64,000 nucleotides of DNA from Rhizobium sp. S152 (GTDB taxonomy: Bacteria; Pseudomonadota; Alphaproteobacteria; Rhizobiales; Rhizobiaceae), in assembly GCF_030380735.1 (NCBI RefSeq), contig NZ_JAUDRZ010000026.1, positions 248,001-312,000 on the forward strand. The letters run 5' to 3'. Below the pieces are notes generated by a model, which saw only the letters and a list, made by a program, of their open reading frames with translations, ran no database searches and was not told the DNA's origin. The position numbers and the translations under genes are program-made. Below, in pieces: positions 35,008-44,076 of the stretch (position 1 is the stretch's first letter; each line of letters starts with the position of its first letter).

Positions 35008-35577
35008 TTACGGCTTGGCCGCGGGCTTCGCGGCCGCTGCCGGAGCAGCCGGATCGGTACCGGCGGCAGGCGCAACCTTGATCACCTTCGAGAGCTCGGT
35101 GCTGGTAGACTTCTGCAGGTCGCGAGAGATGCCCTGCGCCCAGATATCGGCCGCCTTGACGGTCTCGCGCGAAGCGATCGGGCCGTCACGCAGCAGCTTC
35201 TGGCCGACCGGCGAGCTGTAGAACTGAGCGATCGCGTTCAGCTCCTCGACCGAGAAAGCCTTTGCGTAGGTGAGCGCCGCTTCCTTTTCGAGATCGGCGC
35301 GACGTGGTGCGAGAGCAAGCGCCTGCTTGTCGACCTCAGCCGTGATCACGTCCTGGTAGTTCGGCGAATCCTGGATCAGGTCGGCCTTCAGGCGTTCGGC
35401 CAGCCCCGGCAGGATGTTGTCGAACTGAGTGGTCGCGCCGATGGCGTCGATAGCGGCGCGCGCCGCCTTCAGCTGTTCCGGAGAAGCTTCCTGGGCATGC
35501 GCCGCAGAGCCGAGTGCGATACCCGAAAGCACCACGGTCGCAGCAGCAAGACGGCCAAGACCTGCAAATTTAATCAT
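35008..35577 (-). CDS. DUF2059 secreted protein
   Basis: A 189-residue protein with a signal peptide ending in ALGSAAHAQ. The all-helical DUF2059 core has the typical FSVEELNAIAQFYSSPVGQKLL segment. The tail is Ala/Pro-rich (about the last 25 residues), a periplasmic linker-like composition. Function of the family is unknown. ATG 35577 is chosen over an in-frame TTG three codons earlier because GGAG lies 11 bases upstream of it. It follows rpiA by 17 bases and could be co-transcribed with it. Confidence 0.83.
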   Translation of the reverse strand: MIKFAGLGRLAAATVVLSGIALGSAAHAQEASPEQLKAARAAIDAIGATTQFDNILPGLAERLKADLIQDSPNYQDVITAEVDKQALALAPRRADLEKEAALTYAKAFSVEELNAIAQFYSSPVGQKLLRDGPIASRETVKAADIWAQGISRDLQKSTSTELSKVIKVAPAAGTDPAAPAAAAKPAAKP

Positions 35578-35594
35578 GAGTTTCAATGCTCCTG

Positions 35595-36293
35595 TTACCT
35601 GTTCGCCCTGAGCGTTCGTGCGCCTGCTGGACCAGCGATGATCGCAAGCGTCGCCATGTTGAGAAAGAGCCCGTGTTCAACGACTCCGGGTATCGAATAA
35701 AGCGCGTTTGAAAGCGCCTCTGCATCAGGAATACGGCCAAAAGATGCATCGATGATGTAGTGGCCGCCGTCCGTGGTAAAATCTCCGTCACCGGATTGCC
35801 TCAGCGTCAGCTTGCCGCTCAGACCGAGCCGCGACGCCTGTTTTTCAATGGCGATACGCGTGGCGACGAGCCCGAAGATGTTGACCTCGATCGGCAACGC
35901 GAAGGCGCCGAGGGTGTCGACCAGTTTGCTTTCGTCGGCGATGACGATCATCCGCTCGGACGCGGCCGCGACGATCTTTTCACGCAGCAACGCACCGCCG
36001 CCGCCCTTGATCAGCCGCAGGTCGGAATCGACCTCGTCGGCGCCGTCGATCGTCAGATCGAGCGTTGGCAGTTCGTCCAGCGACTTCAGGGGAACACCAA
36101 GCTCGACGCAAAGTCTCGCGGTGCGCTCCGAGGTTGGAACACCCTCGACCCGGAACCCGCCCGCGACCTTCTCGGCCAGCAGCCGCACGAACTCCTCGGC
36201 CGTGCTTCCGGTCCCGATCCCTAGCCGCATGCCGTCTTCGACATGCGACAGCGCAACCTCGGCCGCCTTGATCTTCATTTCGCGGGCATCCAT
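35595..36293 (-). CDS. rpiA: Ribose-5-phosphate isomerase A
   Basis: A 232-residue RpiA that interconverts ribose-5-phosphate and ribulose-5-phosphate. GIGTGSTAEEFV is the phosphate-binding loop, TIDGADEVD holds the catalytic aspartates, and LIKGGGGALLREK and VIADESK follow. Start at ATG 36293 is preferred over 36302 because the GGAG upstream sits 10 bases from it but only one base from the earlier ATG. It is divergent from gph and followed closely by the DUF2059 gene. Confidence 0.96.
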   Translation of the reverse strand: MDAREMKIKAAEVALSHVEDGMRLGIGTGSTAEEFVRLLAEKVAGGFRVEGVPTSERTARLCVELGVPLKSLDELPTLDLTIDGADEVDSDLRLIKGGGGALLREKIVAAASERMIVIADESKLVDTLGAFALPIEVNIFGLVATRIAIEKQASRLGLSGKLTLRQSGDGDFTTDGGHYIIDASFGRIPDAEALSNALYSIPGVVEHGLFLNMATLAIIAGPAGARTLRANR

Positions 36294-36485
36294 GCGCCGC
36301 ATACTCCGGATTGTTACGTTGGATGTGCTGTTTACACGCCTCGCAGGTCAAACGAAAGCCAAAATAACGCAATGATTTTCGAAATACGGGGACGGTCGTT
36401 ACTACCCCTCAATCCTTGGGGGCGTTGCAATTACAGTGCCTATCGCCTACTCCCGGAGCGTTCCAATTGCGAAGAGGCACCCACT

Positions 36486-37169
36486 TTGATCCCTGCCCTT
36501 ATCGTCTTCGATCTCGACGGCACGCTGCTCGATACCCACGCCGATCTCGTCGAAAGCCTGAACCACACGATTTCAGCGATCGGCCTTGCGCCCGTGAGCT
36601 ACGACGACCTCACCCACCTCGTCGGCCAGGGCGCCAAGGTGATGATCGAGCGTGCCTGCAAGCTGCAGGGCGAACCGATCGACGAGAGCGCGCTGCCGCC
36701 CCTGCTCGACCGATTCATAGCCCACTACAGCGCCAACATGCCGGGACACACAATGCCATATCCCGGCGTCGTTGATGCCATGAACGCGCTGAAAGACGCA
36801 GGCTGCAAGCTCGCCGTCTGCACCAACAAGCTCGAAGGCCTGGCCCGGCCGCTGCTTGACAAGCTCGATCTCACCGGCCACTTCGATGCGATCACCGGCG
36901 GCGATACCTTCGAGGTACGCAAGCCCGACGCGAAACACCTGCTCGGCACCGTCGAACTCGCGGGTGGCGACGCCAGCCGCACGATCATGATCGGCGACAG
37001 CGTCAACGACATCATGGTTGCCCACAATGCCGGCATTCCCTCGATCGCGGTGCCCTTCGGCTATTCGGACGTGCCGGTCGAAACCCTGAACCCGACCCGC
37101 GTCATCACCCACTACCGCGAACTGACGCCGGCGCTGGTGGAAGAGTTGCTGGCAGGCGCCATTTCCTGA
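36486..37169 (+). CDS. gph: Phosphoglycolate phosphatase (HAD family)
   Basis: A 227-residue HAD-superfamily phosphatase. Motif I is VFDLDGTLLDTHADL, motif II is in AVCTNK, motif III is the KPD lysine in VRKPDAK, and motif IV is MIGDSVNDI. It hydrolyses 2-phosphoglycolate made by DNA-repair and oxygenase reactions. The frame is open from 36243, inside rpiA, but homology begins at TTG 36486, which has AGAGG eight bases upstream, so a TTG start is proposed. Confidence 0.9.
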   Translation: MIPALIVFDLDGTLLDTHADLVESLNHTISAIGLAPVSYDDLTHLVGQGAKVMIERACKLQGEPIDESALPPLLDRFIAHYSANMPGHTMPYPGVVDAMNALKDAGCKLAVCTNKLEGLARPLLDKLDLTGHFDAITGGDTFEVRKPDAKHLLGTVELAGGDASRTIMIGDSVNDIMVAHNAGIPSIAVPFGYSDVPVETLNPTRVITHYRELTPALVEELLAGAIS

Positions 37170-37194
37170 GAGCGATGCGAAGATACACAAACGG

Positions 37195-37220
37195 AAAAAG
37201 GCGGCCCGAGAGCCGCCTTT
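37195..37220. terminator. Bidirectional terminator between gph and the L,D-transpeptidase gene
   Basis: AGGCGGC / GCCGCCT stem (37199-37205, 37212-37218). Five A on the 5' side give a U tract for the minus-strand transcript, and a short T run follows on the plus strand. It can serve both convergent genes. Confidence 0.85.
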
Positions 37221-37244
37221 GCTGTTTCATGATGTCTATTTAGC

Positions 37245-39119
37245 TCAAATCTGAGCGCCACGAGCCTTCGACGTCGCGCTGAAAGCCTTTTCGACATAGG
37301 CGTCGCGGCCATAGACGTCGTCGAAATACTGCACGACGCCGTTCTTGTCCGGCCATGCCGTGAAGTAGGCGATGTAGATCGGGAACTTCTGCGGCACCTG
37401 GACCGCGTGGTTCTTTCCGGTGGCGATTTCCTGGCCGATCTTGTCGACAGTGGTGTTCAATACGGCGGCCGCCATCGCGCGCGGATCGGCGAGACGCACG
37501 CAACCGTGGCTGAGCGCGCGCATGTCACGCTTGAAGAAGCTCTTGGACGGCGTGTCGTGCATGTAGATCGCATGCGCGTTCGGGAACAGGATTTTCAGTT
37601 CGCCGAGCGCGTTGTCGCCGCTCGGCGGTTGGCGCACGGAAATGTTTGAGGTCGAGCCGTACCAGTCGACGCTGGAGGAGGGCACGGCGCGGCCGCCGAC
37701 GGCGACTTCGTAGCCCATGCGATCGAGATAGTTCGGGTCCGCGCGCAGCTTCGGCAGCATCTCGTTGATGATGATCGACTGCGGAACGCCCCAGAACGGA
37801 TTGAACTCGACGGTCTGAACCTGATCCTGGAAGAAGAAGGTCTGGTGCGACGGCTGGCCGATGACCACCTTCATCGACAACTGCTCCTTGTTGTCGTTGT
37901 GGTAGTAGACCATGTAGGCCGGCTGGTTGATGAAGACGTAGCGCGAGCCGAGATCCTCAGGCAGCCAGCGTGCCTGCTCCATCGCGACGACGAGCTTCTC
38001 GATCTTCGCGCCATTGCTGTCGCCGCCGGTCATGACGCGGACGGTCGCCTGACCGACCACGCCATCAGGCTTCAGGCCATGTTCCTTCTGGAAGCCTTCG
38101 ACGAGCGCGACGATCTCCGGTGAATAGTCGATACCGCCGGTGTAAGCCGCAAGCGTCGCCGCATGTTCCGCCTTCAACGCCGCGGAGCCATGCTTGTCGA
38201 TCGCCTTGACGATGTTGGCGACCTCGCTCGACGTATCGCCCGGGCGCAACAGGCCGGTCAGCGTGATGTTGATCCGCTCCTCGCTGCCGCCTTCGGCGCG
38301 CAGCTTGGCAAGCTCGTCCTTCAGGGCGACGAACTGCGGGCCATCGGGCGTACGGCTGGCGAGATAGGCGCCGACATCGGGGCTCATGCGGGCGAGCTTC
38401 AGCACCGGCGCGAGGTTGACGTCCTTGCGCTTGAAATCGTGATAACCCGACAGCTTGTTCGGGTCGACACGGCCGCGCACGGTATCCTGCACATAGGCAA
38501 GCACCTTGGCGGACAGCGACAATTCGAACTGCATCAGCGCGCGGTCGCGCAGTTCCGGATCGGGAGCCGACTGGTCGACGGCTGGAAGCTCGACGGCATA
38601 GTCGGCCAGATCGAGACCGACGGCATTGACGTTGGCGAGTGCCGTCATCGCGGCCTTGGCGCGATCATTGATCTCGCCGCCATCGAGCCAGACCATCTGG
38701 TTCTTGACGTCGCCGTAATAGGCCTCGAGCGCCTTGGCGACCTCGGCCGGGGCGCGGACCTTGGCATCGGCAAGATACCGGCGTTGAACGCTCGGCGTCA
38801 TGTCCGACGCGCCGGCCGCATTGGCGACCGCGCCGGTCACGACCGGATCGGTGAACTTGGTCGTATCGACCAGGCGCATGGCATCGGGCTTGTAGGTGTA
38901 ATATTGCGGGCTGGAAACCTTCGGCAGCGGCGCGCTGGTATTGGCCTGCGGCGGCGCGATGGCGGCCGGAGCCGGGTTCATCATCGTGCCCTGGGCCCGC
39001 GCGCGATCACCGCGGATCATGTCCATCAGCGTATAGGCATGTGCAGGCGCCATGCCCATAGCGGCCATGCCGCAAGTAACAGCCAGTGCGGAAACCGCAC
39101 TTTTCAAAATGAAGCTCAT
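37245..39119 (-). CDS. L,D-transpeptidase (YkuD family, YcbB-like)
   Basis: A 624-residue periplasmic enzyme. The signal peptide (MSFILKSAVSALAV to APAHA) is followed by a Pro/Ala-rich linker, a large alpha-helical scaffold, a peptidoglycan-binding segment (VEGFQKEHGLKPDGVVGQAT) and a C-terminal YkuD domain with the catalytic SHGCVRLADP cysteine and upstream HDTPSK histidine. L,D-transpeptidases make 3-3 cross-links, abundant in polar-growing Rhizobiales. Start 39119 is chosen because the signal peptide begins there; the open frame extends to 39248. Confidence 0.92.
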   Translation of the reverse strand: MSFILKSAVSALAVTCGMAAMGMAPAHAYTLMDMIRGDRARAQGTMMNPAPAAIAPPQANTSAPLPKVSSPQYYTYKPDAMRLVDTTKFTDPVVTGAVANAAGASDMTPSVQRRYLADAKVRAPAEVAKALEAYYGDVKNQMVWLDGGEINDRAKAAMTALANVNAVGLDLADYAVELPAVDQSAPDPELRDRALMQFELSLSAKVLAYVQDTVRGRVDPNKLSGYHDFKRKDVNLAPVLKLARMSPDVGAYLASRTPDGPQFVALKDELAKLRAEGGSEERINITLTGLLRPGDTSSEVANIVKAIDKHGSAALKAEHAATLAAYTGGIDYSPEIVALVEGFQKEHGLKPDGVVGQATVRVMTGGDSNGAKIEKLVVAMEQARWLPEDLGSRYVFINQPAYMVYYHNDNKEQLSMKVVIGQPSHQTFFFQDQVQTVEFNPFWGVPQSIIINEMLPKLRADPNYLDRMGYEVAVGGRAVPSSSVDWYGSTSNISVRQPPSGDNALGELKILFPNAHAIYMHDTPSKSFFKRDMRALSHGCVRLADPRAMAAAVLNTTVDKIGQEIATGKNHAVQVPQKFPIYIAYFTAWPDKNGVVQYFDDVYGRDAYVEKAFSATSKARGAQI

Positions 39120-39517
39120 GCTTTTTTCCAGTCCCAGTACCATGCTGTCTTCGATCGTGGGCAACGCCCAGTTCAAAACTCGTCTCATCCGGCGCCAGCC
39201 GTTGAAATGACAGAAAGCAGGCGCCACTGCTAGCCTTGGAAACCTCAAGATAGTGTGACGCGATACGCTCGCCCGCCATCCGGCAGTTCACACAAAATTA
39301 TGAAATTATTGGTTAATTTTTTACTTTATTTTGGCGCATCGAAACACTCGCCAAAAGCCCGCCGTGAGATAAAAAGCCGGGCGTGTCCGAAAAAGCACTC
39401 ATAGCGAAACGGATAACATGATTTCGCCGTTCATATTTCCGCGACCACGCGGTTTTCTTCCCGCTGTTTCAGACCTATAAGACCCGCATCTTTGCAGCGC
39501 CTAGGCGACAGAAAGGC
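39120..39517. other. Intergenic region between the L,D-transpeptidase gene and fumC
   Basis: About 400 bases with the divergent promoters of both genes. It includes an AT-rich block around 39295-39335. No ORF with support, no hairpin terminator and no operator I can name. Confidence 0.5.
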
Positions 39518-39523
39518 ATGATG

Positions 39524-40915
39524 ATGACCTCTACCCGCATGGAAACAGATACCTTCGGCCCGATCGAAGTGCAGAGCGACCGATATTGGGGCGCCCAGGC
39601 CGAGCGCTCGCTCGGCAATTTCAAGATCGGCTGGGAAAAGCAACCGACCTCGATCGTGCGCGCGCTGGGCATCGTCAAGCAGGCCGCCGCCCGTGCCAAC
39701 ATGGCGCTTGGGAAACTCGATCCCGCGATCGGCAATGCGATCGTCGATGCGGCGCAGGAAGTCATCGACGGCAGGCTCAACGACCACTTCCCGCTGGTCG
39801 TCTGGCAGACCGGCTCCGGCACGCAATCGAACATGAATGCCAACGAGGTGATCTCCAACCGCGCGATCGAGGTGCTCGGCGGCGTTATGGGCTCGAAGAA
39901 GCCTGTTCATCCGAACGACCATGTCAACATGAGCCAGTCGTCGAACGACACCTATCCGACGGCCATGCACATCGCCTGCGTCGAGCAGATCGTCCACCAC
40001 CTGCTGCCGGGCCTCAAGCACCTTCATGCCGCGCTCGACATGAAGGTCACAGAGTTCAGCCACATCATCAAGATCGGCCGCACCCACACCCAGGACGCGA
40101 CGCCGCTGACGCTCGGCCAGGAATTCTCGGGCTATGCCGCCCAGGTCGGTTCGGCGATCGCCAATATCGAGCTGACGCTGCCGGCGCTCTCCAAGCTCGC
40201 GCAGGGCGGCACCGCCGTCGGCACCGGCCTCAACGCCCCGATCGGCTTTGCCGAAAAGGTCGCCGACGAGATTTCCGCTATCACCGGCCTGCCCTTCGTC
40301 ACCGCGCCGAACAAGTTCGAGGCGCTCGCCTCGCACGATTCCATGGTCTTCGCCCATGGTGCGATCAACGCGGCGGCGGCGGCCCTCTTCAAGATCGCCA
40401 ACGACATCCGCTTCCTCGGCTCCGGCCCGCGCGCCGGCCTCGGCGAACTGTCGCTGCCGGAAAATGAGCCGGGCTCGTCAATCATGCCGGGCAAGGTCAA
40501 CCCGACGCAGTCGGAAGCCCTCACCCAGGTCTGCGCCCACATCTTCGGCAACCACGCCGCGCTCACCTTTGCCGGCAGCCAGGGCCACTTCGAGCTCAAT
40601 GTCTACAATCCCATGATGGCCTACAACTTCCTGCAGTCGGTGCAGCTGCTCGGCGACGCCGCCGTCTCCTTCACCGACAATTGCGTCGTCGGCATCGAGG
40701 CCCGCGAGGACAACATCAGGAAGGGCGTCGAGAACTCACTGATGTTGGTCACGGCGCTGAACGCCAAGCTCGGCTACGACATCTGCGCCAAGATCGCCAA
40801 GACCGCCCACAAGAACGGCACGACGCTGCGCGAGGAAGCAGTTGGTGGCGTTTACCTGACGAACGAAGAGTTCGATCAGTATGTCCGCCCGGAAACCATG
40901 ATCGGACCCAAGTAA
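39524..40915 (+). CDS. fumC: Class II fumarate hydratase
   Basis: A 463-residue, iron-independent fumarase of the TCA cycle. Diagnostic motifs are SGTQSNMNANEVISNRA, HPNDHVNMSQSSNDT and the GSSIMPGKVNPTQ signature with the catalytic serine loop. Three ATGs lie in a row (39518, 39521, 39524); the third is seven bases from AAAGG and gives the conserved MTSTR start. It is followed by a terminator and then by the unrelated class I fumarase, so the cell can make two enzymes for one step. Confidence 0.96.
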   Translation: MTSTRMETDTFGPIEVQSDRYWGAQAERSLGNFKIGWEKQPTSIVRALGIVKQAAARANMALGKLDPAIGNAIVDAAQEVIDGRLNDHFPLVVWQTGSGTQSNMNANEVISNRAIEVLGGVMGSKKPVHPNDHVNMSQSSNDTYPTAMHIACVEQIVHHLLPGLKHLHAALDMKVTEFSHIIKIGRTHTQDATPLTLGQEFSGYAAQVGSAIANIELTLPALSKLAQGGTAVGTGLNAPIGFAEKVADEISAITGLPFVTAPNKFEALASHDSMVFAHGAINAAAAALFKIANDIRFLGSGPRAGLGELSLPENEPGSSIMPGKVNPTQSEALTQVCAHIFGNHAALTFAGSQGHFELNVYNPMMAYNFLQSVQLLGDAAVSFTDNCVVGIEAREDNIRKGVENSLMLVTALNAKLGYDICAKIAKTAHKNGTTLREEAVGGVYLTNEEFDQYVRPETMIGPK

Positions 40916-40931
40916 GCGCCAAGTAAGCGCC
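40910..40931 (+). repeat. 11-bp tandem duplication at the fumC stop codon
   Basis: AAGTAAGCGCC occurs twice in direct succession (40910-40920 and 40921-40931). The first copy contains the last sense base and TAA stop of fumC, and the second duplicates them just downstream. It is probably a replication-slippage scar. Confidence 0.85.
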
Positions 40932-40957
40932 ATCCCGAACTGTTGCTGAACCACCCG

Positions 40958-40988
40958 ACACCGCCACGGCCTCCGTGGCGGTGTTTTT
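40958..40988 (+). terminator. Strong rho-independent terminator after fumC
   Basis: A 12-bp perfect stem ACACCGCCACGG / CCGTGGCGGTGT (40958-40969, 40973-40984), 3-base loop, followed by a T run. It separates fumC from fumA transcription. Confidence 0.95.
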
Positions 40989-41095
40989 CATGCATTCTTG
41001 AGCATTTTTCGAAGGTTTTAGAATGATTGCAATTGGCCAGATGCCCGCATAGACCGTCTGCGATTTCCATTCCGGCCCGCACGAAAGGTCATTCG

Positions 41096-42703
41096 ATGGC
41101 TGACGATCTCTTCCCCCTCGGCAAAGACTCCACCCAGTACCGCAAGATCAGCAGCGCCCACGTCTCTGTCGACAGCTTCAAGGGCCAGGACATCCTGACC
41201 GTCGAGCCCGAGGGCATCCGGCTGCTGGCCGAGACAGCGTTTGCCGACATCAACCACCTGCTGCGACCCGGCCACCTGAAGCAGCTCGCCTCTATCCTCG
41301 ACGATCCCGAGGCGACCGACAACGACCGCTTCGTCGCCTACGACCTGCTAAAGAACGCCAACATCGCTGCCGGCGGCGTGCTGCCGATGTGCCAGGATAC
41401 GGGCACGGCGATCATCATGGGCAAGAAGGGCCGCCGCGTCTGGACCGAGGGCGAGGACTATTCGGCGCTCGCCAAGGGCGTGATGGACGCCTACGAGAAG
41501 AAGAACCTGCGCTATTCGCAGCTGGCCCCGATCAAGATGTTCGAGGAGAAGAACACCAGGAACAACCTGCCGGCCCAGATCGACATCTATGAGGAAGGCA
41601 CGGACGAATATAATTTCCTCTTTGTCGCCAAGGGCGGCGGCTCGGCCAACAAGACCTTCCTTTACCAGGGCACGCCCTCGCTGTTGACGCACGACCGGAT
41701 GATCGACTTCCTTAAGGAGAAGATCCTGACGCTGGGTACGGCAGCCTGTCCTCCCTACCATCTGGCGATCGTCATCGGCGGCACCTCGGCCGAGATGAAC
41801 CTGAAGACCGTCAAGCTCGCCTCGACGCGCTATCTCGACGATCTCCCGACCGAAGGCTCCGAGAGCGGCCACGCCTTCCGCGACGTCGAGATGGAAAAGG
41901 AAATCCACAAGCTTACGCAGCAGATGGGTGTCGGCGCCCAGTTCGGCGGCAAGTATTTCTGCCACGACGTGCGTGTCATCCGCCTGCCCCGCCACGGCGC
42001 CTCGCTGCCGATCGGCCTCGGCGTCTCCTGTTCCGCCGACCGCCAGGCCAAGGGCAAGATCACCCGCGACGGGATCTTCGTCGAGCAGCTGGAAACAGAT
42101 CCCTCCAAGTATATGCCTGAGATCGACGAGACGAAGCTGTCGGAATCGATGGTTCGCATCGATCTGAACCAGCCGATGCAGGATATACTTGCCGAACTCA
42201 GCAAGCATCCAGTGAAAACCCGCCTGTCGCTGACGGGCACGATCATCGTCGCCCGCGACCTCGCGCACTCCAAGATCCGCGAACGGCTGGAAAAGGGCGA
42301 AGGCATGCCCGACTACATGAAGAACCACCCGGTCTACTACGCCGGCCCCGCCAAGACACCGGCCGGTTACGCCTCCGGCTCCTTCGGCCCGACCACAGCC
42401 GGCCGCATGGACAGCTACGTCGACCAGTTCCAGTCCTTCGGCGGCTCTATGGTGATGCTTGCCAAGGGCAACCGCTCGCGCGCCGTCCGCGAGGCCTGCA
42501 AGACCCATGGCGGCTTCTATCTCGGCTCGATCGGCGGCCCGGCCGCGCGTCTGGCGCAGGATTGCATCCGAAAGGTCGAGGTGCTGGAATATCCGGAGCT
42601 CGGCATGGAAGCCGTCTGGAAGATCGAGGTCGAGGACTTCCCCGCCTTCATCGTCACCGACGACAAGGGCAACGATTTCTTCCAGGAATTCAACCTCGGC
42701 TGA
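41096..42703 (+). CDS. fumA: Class I (iron-sulfur) fumarate hydratase
   Basis: A 535-residue class I fumarase with the N-terminal alpha domain and C-terminal beta domain fused, as in E. coli FumA/FumB. Cluster-ligand cysteines are in LPMCQDTGTA, GTAACPPYH and KYFCHDVRV. The swivel-domain part (AKTPAGYASGSFGPTTAGRMD) is at the C-terminus. The enzyme uses a 4Fe-4S cluster and is oxygen-sensitive, unlike fumC upstream. ATG 41096 has AAAGG eight bases upstream; the upstream frame to 41027 is not conserved. Confidence 0.94.
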   Translation: MADDLFPLGKDSTQYRKISSAHVSVDSFKGQDILTVEPEGIRLLAETAFADINHLLRPGHLKQLASILDDPEATDNDRFVAYDLLKNANIAAGGVLPMCQDTGTAIIMGKKGRRVWTEGEDYSALAKGVMDAYEKKNLRYSQLAPIKMFEEKNTRNNLPAQIDIYEEGTDEYNFLFVAKGGGSANKTFLYQGTPSLLTHDRMIDFLKEKILTLGTAACPPYHLAIVIGGTSAEMNLKTVKLASTRYLDDLPTEGSESGHAFRDVEMEKEIHKLTQQMGVGAQFGGKYFCHDVRVIRLPRHGASLPIGLGVSCSADRQAKGKITRDGIFVEQLETDPSKYMPEIDETKLSESMVRIDLNQPMQDILAELSKHPVKTRLSLTGTIIVARDLAHSKIRERLEKGEGMPDYMKNHPVYYAGPAKTPAGYASGSFGPTTAGRMDSYVDQFQSFGGSMVMLAKGNRSRAVREACKTHGGFYLGSIGGPAARLAQDCIRKVEVLEYPELGMEAVWKIEVEDFPAFIVTDDKGNDFFQEFNLG

Positions 42704-42845
42704 CCGTCGCCCGCCCCCCGAATACGGCCATCGCGGCATCTCCGCTGCGCTGGCCGCCGCATCCTGACCCGGCCACCCGTCTTGCTTTACTTTTTTACTG
42801 GCGTCACTCGCGCCCTGCGCGTGTCGAACAGACATGCTGCCGAAA

Positions 42846-42866
42846 TTACTGAATAAAAATCAGTAA
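42846..42866. promoter_or_regulatory. Inverted repeat in the upstream region of the GGDEF gene
   Basis: Perfect 7-bp arms TTACTGA / TCAGTAA with a 7-base spacer in an AT-rich 294-base intergenic region. About 30 bases downstream, CATGTAA occurs twice (around 42889 and 42902). The dyad could be an operator; no T tract follows, so it is not a terminator. Confidence 0.4.
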
Positions 42867-42998
42867 GATAAGGCTAGACGGCCAATCGCATGTAAATTTC
42901 ACATGTAATCTTTGGTATATCCAAGTTTAATCATTTCCAAAGATTTGTGCGCTACACATTTAAACACTGCTTTTTGAAGTTTGATGAGGAGTAGCCGG

Positions 42999-44066
42999 AT
43001 GACGACGGCCATTGCGCAGAAGGCGCAGGTTCCCGATGTGGCAGGTCAGATCACATTCGCGATGCGCTCCATGGGCGTAGCGCCCATTCCCCGGAACTAC
43101 GAACTCTTCTACGAAGCCTATATCGGCTCCAACCCCGCCCTCACCCGCGACCTAGCCGCTCTTGGCAGCCAGGTGACGCAGGAGGAGCTCGACCAGCTCG
43201 GCTCCCAGTATTTCACCCACAACCCGACCCGCATCTTCGACGACGCTCACAGCCGCATCGCGGGCGAACTGGAGACGCTGCTGCGCGTACTGCGCCAGGA
43301 GCAGACGTCGCTGGAAAGCTATAACAAGCTGCTCGGCGAAACCTACCGTCGCATCAGTTCGAAGAACCATAGCAGCGTCGACCTCATCGAGAGCGCCTTG
43401 TCACTGCTGACGACAGCGACCGGCGACACCATGGCGCACGGTGAAAAGACCGTCGAGAACGTTGTGCAGCGCTCGCAGGAAATGGACCAGGTCCGCCGCG
43501 AACTCGACGAGTACAAGCGCATCGCCAATACCGACTCGCTGACGCGCCTGTCGAACCGCCGCGCCTTCGACGACCGCCTCGCCGCCGTCTTCAACAACCC
43601 GGCCATGCGCCCCGTCACGGCGCTCATCCTCGCCGACATCGACAATTTCAAGAAGATCAACGACACCTACGGCCACCCGGTCGGCGACAAGATCCTCGCC
43701 ACGGTCGCCTCGGTCATCCGCGCCAACGTCCGCCGCGATGTCTTCGTCGCACGCACGGGCGGCGAGGAATTCGCGCTGATCATCGACGGCAATACCGCCG
43801 AGGAAGTGATGGCGACGGCGGAGCGTATCCGCCGGACACTGGAAACCACGCCCTTCACCAACTCCCGCACCAGGGTCAACTACGGCCCGGTCACGGTGTC
43901 GGCCGGTGTCTGCATGGCCTCGAATGCCGAGGACGCGGGCGAGCTTTACCACAAGGCCGACGTCGCCCTTTACGGCGCCAAGAACTCCGGCCGCAATTGC
44001 AGCGTTCTCTTCGAGGACGGCATGCAGAAGGACTTCACCAAGAGCTGGCTGATTTACAAGGGATAA
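42999..44066 (+). CDS. GGDEF diguanylate cyclase
   Basis: A 355-residue protein. The N-terminal half (about 1-170) is a helical region with a coiled coil and no recognised sensor. The C-terminal GGDEF domain has the active-site GGEEF motif (in ARTGGEEFALI), the LTRLSNRRAFDDRL start and DIDNFKKINDTYGH, so it should make cyclic di-GMP. The inhibitory RxxD motif is absent at the expected place before GGEEF. Start ATG 42999 has AGGAG seven bases upstream. Monocistronic, with an inverted repeat in its upstream region. Confidence 0.9.
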   Translation: MTTAIAQKAQVPDVAGQITFAMRSMGVAPIPRNYELFYEAYIGSNPALTRDLAALGSQVTQEELDQLGSQYFTHNPTRIFDDAHSRIAGELETLLRVLRQEQTSLESYNKLLGETYRRISSKNHSSVDLIESALSLLTTATGDTMAHGEKTVENVVQRSQEMDQVRRELDEYKRIANTDSLTRLSNRRAFDDRLAAVFNNPAMRPVTALILADIDNFKKINDTYGHPVGDKILATVASVIRANVRRDVFVARTGGEEFALIIDGNTAEEVMATAERIRRTLETTPFTNSRTRVNYGPVTVSAGVCMASNAEDAGELYHKADVALYGAKNSGRNCSVLFEDGMQKDFTKSWLIYKG

Positions 44067-44076
44067 TCCCTCGTCG

